NCBI GenBank assembly: GCA_001303245.1
Contig: LJNS01000027.1
Coordinates: 1 to 42,991 of the forward strand
Source: Gammaproteobacteria bacterium SG8_30
GTDB taxonomy: Bacteria; Pseudomonadota; Gammaproteobacteria; Steroidobacterales; Steroidobacteraceae
DNA: 42,991 nucleotides
Direction: 5' to 3'
Shown: one piece after another, positions 1 through 6,377 of the stretch
How the letters are laid out: each line of letters opens with the position of its first letter
How positions within the stretch are numbered: position 1 is the stretch's first letter
Translations under genes and position numbers: made by a program
The notes under the pieces: generated by a model
Database searches by the model: none
What the model was told of the DNA's origin: nothing
Seen by the model: only the letters and a program-made list of their open reading frames with translations

Positions 1-2
1 GC

Positions 3-1346
3 GGCGACTTCATCGTGGGCCTCAAGCTGCCGGGGGACGACGGCGTGCCGGGCAGCATCGGGCCGGAGGAGGCTGCCGCGATCGCACCACGGCTTTGCAC
101 CCCAGGTGCCGTCAACTACGTCTGTTTCACCTGGGGCGCGCACGCACGCTCGCTCGACATGCACATCCCGGACGCGCACTGGCCGCGCGCACCCTTCATG
201 GACCTCACGAGGCGACTTGGCGCCACCGTACCGGAGGTGCCGGTCATGGCGGTCGGCTACATCACCGACCCGGCTGAAGCGGAAGGAATCGTCGCCCGCG
301 GCGACGCGGCGCTGGTGGCGCTCGGCCGCCCGCTGGTCACGGATCCGGCCTGGCCGATGAAGGCCGCCGCCGGCCGCGAGCGCGACATCCGGTACTGCGT
401 CGCCTGCAACAGCTGCTGGGGACGCATCATGGAACACGCGCCGCTCGCCTGCGACAACAACCCACGGGTCGCCATGCCCGAGGAGACCGACTACCGGCCC
501 GCGCCGGCCCGCAACGCACGACGCGTCGTCGTCATCGGTGCGGGCATTGCGGGAATGGAGGCGGCCTGGATCGCAGGTGCGCGTGGTCACCGGGTGACGG
601 TGCTCGGGTCGGGCGCCGACCCGGGAGGCAAGACGCGCCTCCACTCGCTGCTGCCCGGCGGGGAGAACCTGTCGAGCATCTTCGACTTCCAGGCCATCGC
701 GGCACGGAAGGCCGGCGTGAAGCTCGAACTCGGGCTCCGTGCCCGGCTCGAGGACGTGCTGTCGCTCGATCCCGAAGTCGCGGTGCTCGCCACGGGCTCC
801 TCGATGAGCTGGCCGAGGATGCTGCCGGCTTCCTGGCGCGAGGAGGGCCTCATCCTGGACGTTCGCGGGCTCATGCCGGACCTGATCGGATTGTCCGAGC
901 CGCAGGGCGGCACCGCGGTCCTGTTCGACATGGATCACACGGAGGGAACCTACGCCTGCGCGCAGGTCCTCGGGCGGTTGTTCGAGCGCGTGGTCATCCT
1001 CACACCCCGCGACAGGATCGCCGAGGATACGCCGCTCGTCACACGGCTCGGCATCCTGCGGAGAACGTCGATGCTCGGCATCGAGGTCCTGCCCTTGACC
1101 GAGCCCTCGCCGGACTCGTCGCTGGAGGAGGGCATCGTGCGGGCCCGGAACGTCTACACCGGCGTGACGACGGAAATCGCGGAGGTCGTACTGCTCACCT
1201 ATTCGACGCCACGCGTGCCGGACGACGCCCTCGCAGCACCGTTGCGCGCGGCCGGCGTCGAGGTCCATCTCGTCGGTGACTGCTACGCGCCGCGAACGGT
1301 GATGTCTGCGACTTCGGACGGGCACGCCAAGGGACACGAGCTGTAA
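3..1346 (+). CDS. NADH:flavin oxidoreductase of the old yellow enzyme / 2,4-dienoyl-CoA reductase type, 3' part
   Basis: The open frame runs in from the left edge, so the start and most of the FMN-binding TIM barrel lie outside the window. What remains is the end of the barrel (VALGRPLVTDPAWP), then an iron-sulfur cysteine cluster at about residues 130-150 of this fragment (CVACNSC followed by a Cys 12 residues later), then a dinucleotide-binding domain starting with VVVIGAGIAGMEAA. This order (FMN barrel, 4Fe-4S, FAD/NAD(P) domain) is that of 2,4-dienoyl-CoA reductases, trimethylamine dehydrogenase and the BaiCD/BaiH steroid reductases. The cysteine spacing CX2CX2CX11C differs by one residue from the CX2CX3CX11C usual in DCR. 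The substrate cannot be named. It ends about 100 bases before the first TTGTATACAA palindrome, so it may neighbour that regulon without being part of it. Confidence 0.85.
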   Translation, partial: GDFIVGLKLPGDDGVPGSIGPEEAAAIAPRLCTPGAVNYVCFTWGAHARSLDMHIPDAHWPRAPFMDLTRRLGATVPEVPVMAVGYITDPAEAEGIVARGDAALVALGRPLVTDPAWPMKAAAGRERDIRYCVACNSCWGRIMEHAPLACDNNPRVAMPEETDYRPAPARNARRVVVIGAGIAGMEAAWIAGARGHRVTVLGSGADPGGKTRLHSLLPGGENLSSIFDFQAIAARKAGVKLELGLRARLEDVLSLDPEVAVLATGSSMSWPRMLPASWREEGLILDVRGLMPDLIGLSEPQGGTAVLFDMDHTEGTYACAQVLGRLFERVVILTPRDRIAEDTPLVTRLGILRRTSMLGIEVLPLTEPSPDSSLEEGIVRARNVYTGVTTEIAEVVLLTYSTPRVPDDALAAPLRAAGVEVHLVGDCYAPRTVMSATSDGHAKGHEL

Positions 1347-1444
1347 GCCGCCCCGGGTTGCCACCGCTGGAGAGGCGCTCACCCCGAGCCAGGTAGGGGA
1401 TAACTCGCTTGCACGCGTCCAGCCCCTCGCATACGCTCCGTCCA

Positions 1445-1454
1445 TTGTATACAA
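1445..1454. promoter_or_regulatory. Palindromic operator-like site TTGTATACAA (copy 1)
   Basis: This is a perfect 10-bp palindrome, preceded by CA, 57 bases upstream of the GTG start of the rightward membrane-protein unit. An identical site with the same CA in front lies upstream of the leftward methyltransferase at 4931-4940. Sites of the form TNGTATACNA are typical targets of GntR-family (FCD/VanR-type) regulators, which is established knowledge. That such a regulator binds here is inference, and no GntR gene is in the window. Confidence 0.55.
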
Positions 1455-1511
1455 GGCCGACGTGATGTCCCGGGCAGGTGACTCCGGGCTCGGGCCGAGC
1501 GGAGAAGCGGC

Positions 1512-2342
1512 GTGGACACGATCGCTCCGGATCTTTCCCTGCTGGTGTTCACGGCCGCCTCGATCGGTTTCATCCACACGTTGCTCGGCCCCGATCACTA
1601 CCTGCCGTTCGTGGCCCTGTCCAAGGCGCGGCGCTGGAGCACGTCGCGCACCGCGGGCGTCACGCTGGCCTGCGGTGTCGGGCACGTGCTGAGCTCGATC
1701 GTCATCGGCGCTGTCGGCATCGCCGCCGGCTCGGCCATCGACCACCTGGTGCACATCGAGTCGTTCCGGGGCGACATTGCGGCCTGGTTGCTCTTCGGCT
1801 TCGGACTGGCCTACATGGCCTGGGGCGTCAAGCGTGCGTGGCGCGGCGAGTCTCACTCGCACGTGCACGTCCACGCAGACGGTACGCGGCATCGCCACGT
1901 GCACGACCACCGGCTCGCCCCCCACGTGCATCCGCACCTGCGCCAGGGATCGGCACGGGTCCACGAGGCACCGGAGTTTCGCCACGTGATCGCTCCGACC
2001 GGGCGTGCTCCGCTGCAGGACCCGCGTGCCGTGCCGGGGCCGGCGGCGTCCGCGATGATCACGCCCTGGGCCTTGTTCATCGTCTTCGTGTTCGGCCCCT
2101 GCGAGCCGCTCATCCCGGTGCTGATGTACCCGGCGGCCGACTCGAACTGGACTGGCGTGGCGATCGTGTGCGCAGCCTTCGGCTTCGCGACGCTTGCCAC
2201 GATGCTTGGCGTCGTGATGCTGCTCCGCCGCGGTCTCGACGCGCTCGGGACACGGTTCGACGGCATGGAGCGCTGGTCACATGCTCTCGCCGGGGCGACG
2301 CTGTCCGCCTGCGCGGCGGCGATCATCTTCCTGGGGCTCTAG
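1512..2342 (+). CDS. UreH/NicO-like polytopic membrane protein with His-rich loop, putative metal transporter
   Basis: A 276-residue protein with about six hydrophobic segments (roughly 8-24, 46-75, 88-107, 181-206, 214-238 and 257-275). TM1 carries HTLLGPDH at residues 22-29, resembling the metal-binding HX4DH signature of NiCoT/RcnA/UreH-type nickel-cobalt transporters but with one extra residue. The loop between TM3 and TM4 (about 115-151) is crowded with histidines (HSHVHVHADG, HRHVHDHR, HVHPH), as is common in metal exporters. A second conserved-looking motif, FGPCEPLIPVL, sits at 194-204. The GTG start is chosen because GGAG lies seven bases upstream. It is first in a unit with the small basic protein and the cupin, behind the TTGTATACAA site. 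Transport of a divalent metal is inference from the motif and histidines; the direction and the metal are unknown. Confidence 0.7.
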   Translation: MDTIAPDLSLLVFTAASIGFIHTLLGPDHYLPFVALSKARRWSTSRTAGVTLACGVGHVLSSIVIGAVGIAAGSAIDHLVHIESFRGDIAAWLLFGFGLAYMAWGVKRAWRGESHSHVHVHADGTRHRHVHDHRLAPHVHPHLRQGSARVHEAPEFRHVIAPTGRAPLQDPRAVPGPAASAMITPWALFIVFVFGPCEPLIPVLMYPAADSNWTGVAIVCAAFGFATLATMLGVVMLLRRGLDALGTRFDGMERWSHALAGATLSACAAAIIFLGL

Positions 2343-2388
2343 CGGGCCCCGACATCTCGTCCATTGGCAGCCCGAGGGAGGAGGAACA

Positions 2389-2643
2389 TTGAAGCTCATC
2401 AAGTACAAGCGCAGCCGCGAGGCCGAGCGCTGGATGAAGCAGGAGACGCGCGAGCAGAAGGCGCGCTACCGCAAGATCGTCTCGGAGCAGGACGCGCTCT
2501 CGTCCCGGCGCGACAAGTGGATCGCCGACTTCTTGGAGCGCATCCAGACCCGCGGCTTCAACGTCCACGCGGACGTGCTCCGCAAGATCCCCAGGGAGAA
2601 GATCCCGAAGAAGCCCAAGCGCAAGTTCAAGGTGGTCTTCTGA
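2389..2643 (+). CDS. Small basic protein of unknown function
   Basis: An 84-residue protein, very rich in Lys and Arg, predicted to be largely helical (RSREAERWMKQETREQKARY) with a basic proline-containing tail (KIPKKPKRKFKVVF). The TTG start is chosen because a strong GGGAGGAGGAA ribosome site lies directly upstream and because the longer in-frame reading would overlap the preceding gene with unlikely sequence. I do not recognise a family. It lies 46 bases after the membrane-protein gene and 30 bases before the cupin gene, so it is almost certainly co-transcribed with both. A nucleic-acid or membrane-surface binding role would fit the charge but is a guess. Confidence 0.65.
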   Translation: MKLIKYKRSREAERWMKQETREQKARYRKIVSEQDALSSRRDKWIADFLERIQTRGFNVHADVLRKIPREKIPKKPKRKFKVVF

Positions 2644-2673
2644 CCGGCGACGCTCTCAACGGAGGACGAATAC

Positions 2674-3606
2674 ATGGCAAGAGCGCACATTGAGCCTTAC
2701 GTCGAGACGAACGTCGCCTGGAAGCGCATGACGTTGCCCGGATTCGGCAAGGGCATGCGTTACAAGATGCTCTCCTTCGACACCGACACTGGTGCGTGCT
2801 CGATGAAGGTGATGTTCGAGCCTGGCTACCAGCTGCCGCCCGGCATGAGCTACTCCGAGATGGAGATGTTCGTGCTGTCGGGCTCGCTCACGATCGGCGA
2901 GACCGTCCACGGGCCGGGTGCCTACTTCTTCGTACCCGCGGGCGTCTGCATGCCTGCGCTGGTCGCGCCGCGCGGCGCGCAGGTGCTGATGTACTACAAC
3001 TACGGCGAGCCGAGCTTCGTGGAGTCCGACTCCGACCATCCGGACGCCGAGCGGCATCGCTATACGGCCGTCAACGCCTACGACGACCTGAGCTGGACGT
3101 CGACCAACTTCTACCCGGCCACTGCCTCGGGCTGCCTCGTCAAGGTGCTGAAGTTCGACGAGCGCACCCAGGCCTTCACGTTCCTGTACTGCATGACGCC
3201 CAACTTCTGGCAGGACAACATCAGCTATCACGACTGCGCGGAGGAGTCCTACCACATCTGGGGCGGCGGCTACTTCTGGCGCCCGCCCTACATCAATCAC
3301 GGGGCATTCGCGTGCAAGAACGGCACGCTGGCTCTCGGCCGGACCGACTCCCAGCTGTACAACCACTTCCACTTCAATCCGTGGACCACGGCCGAGGAGA
3401 ACCTGTCGCGGGCGGCGAGCCGGATCCAGCACTGGAAGCCGGAACTGTACGAGTGGGTGGCCACCGGAGATCACAACCACCCCGTGGACTTCGAGTATCC
3501 GGACAGCCACGGTCATGCGCACGGCGACGTGCCGCATCACCACGGCAACCACGACTACGGCCACAGCCACGGACCGGGACGGCGTCGGGTCAGGCGGAAG
3601 AAGTAA
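2674..3606 (+). CDS. Cupin-superfamily protein (two cupin-like halves) with His-rich C-terminal tail
   Basis: A 310-residue protein whose N-terminal half (about 40-115) reads as a cupin beta-barrel (EMEMFVLSGSLTIGE, then GPGAYFFVPAG) and whose second half (about 155-235) looks like a second barrel (YHDCAEESYHIWGGGYFWRPP, then NHFHF). The usual HXH pair of cupin motif 1 is not present in the first half; Glu 62 and Glu 64 occupy that region. The second half offers His 186, Glu 190 and His 194 as possible metal ligands. The last 35 residues are His-rich (HGHAHGD, HHHGNHDYGHSHG) and end in a basic RRRVRRKK. GGAGG sits eight bases before the ATG. It is last in the unit with the His-rich membrane protein, suggesting shared metal handling. 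The enzymatic activity, if any, is unknown. Confidence 0.75.
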   Translation: MARAHIEPYVETNVAWKRMTLPGFGKGMRYKMLSFDTDTGACSMKVMFEPGYQLPPGMSYSEMEMFVLSGSLTIGETVHGPGAYFFVPAGVCMPALVAPRGAQVLMYYNYGEPSFVESDSDHPDAERHRYTAVNAYDDLSWTSTNFYPATASGCLVKVLKFDERTQAFTFLYCMTPNFWQDNISYHDCAEESYHIWGGGYFWRPPYINHGAFACKNGTLALGRTDSQLYNHFHFNPWTTAEENLSRAASRIQHWKPELYEWVATGDHNHPVDFEYPDSHGHAHGDVPHHHGNHDYGHSHGPGRRRVRRKK

Positions 3607-3670
3607 CGCCCGACCGACGGGTACGCGGTCGCACGCGCGCGGCCGGCACCGGCCGCCGGGACGGATCGAT

Positions 3671-3705
3671 CGAGGGACGGCTCCTCCACAAGGAGCCGTC
3701 CCTCG
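3671..3705. terminator. Bidirectional hairpin between convergent genes
   Basis: A perfect 15-bp inverted repeat (CGAGGGACGGCTCCT and its complement) with a five-base loop CCACA. It fills the gap between the stop of the cupin gene and the stop of the oppositely transcribed methyltransferase, three bases from the latter. No long T-run follows in either direction, so efficiency is uncertain, but the position and stem length fit a shared terminator. Confidence 0.8.
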
Positions 3706-3708
3706 CCG

Positions 3709-4890
3709 CTACTTCCAGGCGCCGAAGATGAACCAGCTGGCCCCGTTGCCGTGCGCCGGAGCCTCCCGCCGCCCGAGAACGCAATCCTCGAACTCCTTCT
3801 CCCGCAGGGTTCCCCAGTTGGGAATGCGGGTATGAAAGTACTTGCCCGGCTCGAACCCGGCCCGGGCGACCTCCTGCGGGAAGTCCAGCGCCCGGAACGC
3901 CGCGTAGTGCGGCTCGTTGTTGTAGAAGGCGTCCCAGTCCAGGTAGAAGTTGTAGTACGCGTCGGCCTCCGAGGCCGGCGGCAGCTCCATGTGAACCATG
4001 ACGCCGCCGGGCTTGAGCACCCGCCACGCCTCGCGCAGGATCTTCCGGGTCGACTTCACCGGCTGCTCGTGCAGGAAGAAGCTCGAGCAGACGACGTCGA
4101 ACGTCCCGTCCGCGAAGTCCATGGATTCCGCATTCTGCTGCGAGAAGTGAACGTCGAGCCCCTCGGACCGCGCGCGAGCGTGGGCGTAACGCAGCAGGGG
4201 CGCTCCGACGTCCACGCCATGACCCACGAGGCCCGGGTAGACGGCCAGGTAAGGAAACAGGTTGCTGCCGGTCGTGCAGCCGAGGTCGAGGAGCTTGCGG
4301 GGCCGGAAGTCCGGCCGCGTGAGCCGAAGCCAGTGCGCGATGGAGGCGCCGACCCCGCCCTTGCGCTCGGACCTGAGCTTCAACGCCCCACCGAAAACGG
4401 CGGTGCCGAGCGTGTACACCGCGCCCTGGGCCACGTCTCCGGCCGCATGCTCCGAGTGGAAGCAGCCCGGCATGAGGTGGATGTCGAGCGCACTGACATC
4501 GCGCGGAATCCCCAGGTCCGGATCGAGCCTCAGCGAGCCGGGGCCGTCCGCCTCGGCCTCCTTGCGCGCGGCCCCGATCAGTTCCGGCAGGTGGCGTTCC
4601 ACCTGGGGCATGACGGACCACCAGGTCATTTCCTGCGCGCTGTAGCGCAGGGCGGACCATGCCTTGAAGTACGGGTGATCGAGCATCAACCGGCGAACCT
4701 CGCGGCCGTCCCTGGGTTTGCGCCCCTGCCGCTGTTCGAACGGCGCCTCTACGTCCCGCACGTAGGCAGTGCGCATCTCGCCTGACATGTCGGCCATCAC
4801 GAACTTGCGCAACTGGGAAACGAACTGCTGACGCGACTGCTCGTCATGGGAGGGAGGCGCCAGCTGGTCGAATGGGGTCACGGAGAACAT
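3709..4890 (-). CDS. Class I SAM-dependent methyltransferase
   Basis: A 393-residue protein. The C-terminal half is a Rossmann methyltransferase: motif I LLDLGCTTGSN (about 200-210), an acidic residue at the end of strand 2 (GHGVDVGA, 223-230), FDVVCSSFFLHE (264-275) and VLKPGGVMVHMELP (291-304). The first 190 residues form an extra domain (rich in acidic and aromatic residues, WWSVMPQVERHLPEL) that I do not recognise and that may confer substrate specificity. The frame is open to position 4965, but that extension would run over the TTGTATACAA site, so the ATG 40 bases downstream of the palindrome is chosen. Its ribosome site is weak. The substrate is unknown; its control by the same palindrome as the metal-like operon links it to that block. 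Confidence 0.8.
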   Translation of the reverse strand: MFSVTPFDQLAPPSHDEQSRQQFVSQLRKFVMADMSGEMRTAYVRDVEAPFEQRQGRKPRDGREVRRLMLDHPYFKAWSALRYSAQEMTWWSVMPQVERHLPELIGAARKEAEADGPGSLRLDPDLGIPRDVSALDIHLMPGCFHSEHAAGDVAQGAVYTLGTAVFGGALKLRSERKGGVGASIAHWLRLTRPDFRPRKLLDLGCTTGSNLFPYLAVYPGLVGHGVDVGAPLLRYAHARARSEGLDVHFSQQNAESMDFADGTFDVVCSSFFLHEQPVKSTRKILREAWRVLKPGGVMVHMELPPASEADAYYNFYLDWDAFYNNEPHYAAFRALDFPQEVARAGFEPGKYFHTRIPNWGTLREKEFEDCVLGRREAPAHGNGASWFIFGAWK

Positions 4891-4930
4891 GATGGCTGTG
4901 GACCTGGCTTGGGATCCGTTCCGACCTGCA

Positions 4931-4940
4931 TTGTATACAA
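4931..4940. promoter_or_regulatory. Palindromic operator-like site TTGTATACAA (copy 2)
   Basis: Identical to the site at 1445-1454, including the CA in front of it on the + strand. It lies 40 bases upstream of the chosen ATG of the leftward methyltransferase. On the minus strand the right half overlaps TACAAT, a possible -10 element, so binding here could block transcription. The right-hand alaA-like gene starts about 150 bases away in the other direction and could also be affected. Confidence 0.55.
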
Positions 4941-5091
4941 AATAGCAGAAGTGTGATTCGCGCATTCAACCGCGGACAACCCGGGCGGCAAGCCTGCTTC
5001 GGAGCCCGGCGGAGCCCTGACGGTCAGGCCCCGCCTGCGGACCTTTGCAGTGCGTTATGCTGCCTGCAGAGAGCAGCCTGGACCAGCCGAC

Positions 5092-6351
5092 ATGCCTTCC
5101 GGAAACATCCCCGCGAGTTCGAGCCTGGCGAACGTGCGATACGAGATCCGTGGGCGCCTCGCAAGACGGGCCCACGAGATGGAGCGACTCGGCTACGAAG
5201 TCATCTCGCTCAACATCGGCAACCCCGGTGCCTACGGCTTCCGGACCCCCGAGACCATGCGCCTCGCCATGATCGAGAACCTCGCCCTTTCGGAAGGGTA
5301 TTGCCACCAGAAGGGCATCTTCCCTGCCCGCGAGGCCGTGGTCATGCAGCAGCAGGACCGGGGTGTGATGGACGTGACCGCGGAGGACGTGTTCGTCGGC
5401 AATGGCGTCAGCGAACTGATCGACCTCGTGCTGCGCGCCCTGCTGGAGCACGGCGACGAAGTGCTTGTCCCGAGTCCGGACTACCCGCTGTGGACGGCAG
5501 CGGTCACCCTCAACGGGGGCCGGGCGGTCCACTATCCGTGCCGACCGGAGAACGGCTTCGAGCCGGACGCGGAGGAGCTGTCCTCCCTCGTCACGCACCG
5601 CACGCGGGCCATCGTCGTGATCAACCCGAACAACCCGACGGGTGCGGTGTACTCGCGTCCGACGCTCGAGGGCATCGCACGCCTCGCCGAAAAGCGCGGA
5701 CTGGTGGTCCTCTCCGACGAGATCTACGACGGCATGACTTACGACGACGCCGAGTTCGTGCCCATGGCCACGCTCGTCCACGACACGCTCTGCGGGACGC
5801 TTTCCGGCCTGTCGAAGGTGTACCGTGCTTGCGGCTACCGCGTCGGCTGGGCCGCCTTCTCCGGCACGCGCGAGAAGGCTCAGGCCTACCTGCAGGGCCT
5901 GGAGCTCCTCTCGTCCCTGCGGCTTTGCAGCAATGTTCCGGGTCAGTGGGCGGTGCAGACGGCGCTCGGAGGCTATCAGAGCATCCGTGACCTCGTCTCT
6001 CCCGGAGGCCGCCTGCACCAGTCGCGCCAGGCCATCATCGATGCTGTCGCGCGCAGCAAGTATCTCGGCCTCACGGCGCCGCGCGGCGCGATGTACGCCT
6101 TCCTCCACGTCAAGCAGGAACAACTGCCCGAGTTCGACGACCAGGCCTTCGCCATGGATCTCCTCGAGAACCGGCACGTGCTGGTCGCGCCGGGCGTCAG
6201 CTTCAACACGCCGTACCGCAACCACTTCCGCATCACCAACCTCCCGGACCCGGAGACCCTGAGAACGGTCTTCGAGCGGATCGAGGAGGAGCTCGACTCT
6301 CAATCGCCAGGCAAGGCCGGCGGAAAGGGAAGCCTCAGGGCCGTCCGGTGA
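5092..6351 (+). CDS. alaA: Alanine-synthesising transaminase (AlaA-like, class I/II aminotransferase)
   Basis: A 419-residue PLP enzyme expected to make alanine from pyruvate with glutamate as donor. It follows E. coli AlaA closely as I recall it: the start SSLANVRYEIRG, NIGNPGAYGF (41-50), the cofactor region VGNGVSELIDLVLRALL, PDYPLWTAAV (129-138), NPNNPTGAVYS (178-188), SDEIYD (208-213) and SGLSKVYRACGYRVGW, in which Lys 242 should hold PLP. The ATG at 5092 is preferred because it aligns with the family start; the ORF could begin 14 codons earlier, and neither has a strong ribosome site. Monocistronic, between the methyltransferase and the recombination nuclease pair. Confidence 0.88.
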   Translation: MPSGNIPASSSLANVRYEIRGRLARRAHEMERLGYEVISLNIGNPGAYGFRTPETMRLAMIENLALSEGYCHQKGIFPAREAVVMQQQDRGVMDVTAEDVFVGNGVSELIDLVLRALLEHGDEVLVPSPDYPLWTAAVTLNGGRAVHYPCRPENGFEPDAEELSSLVTHRTRAIVVINPNNPTGAVYSRPTLEGIARLAEKRGLVVLSDEIYDGMTYDDAEFVPMATLVHDTLCGTLSGLSKVYRACGYRVGWAAFSGTREKAQAYLQGLELLSSLRLCSNVPGQWAVQTALGGYQSIRDLVSPGGRLHQSRQAIIDAVARSKYLGLTAPRGAMYAFLHVKQEQLPEFDDQAFAMDLLENRHVLVAPGVSFNTPYRNHFRITNLPDPETLRTVFERIEEELDSQSPGKAGGKGSLRAVR

Positions 6352-6377
6352 GCCAGCGGCGGGTCTAGCCTGGTCGC

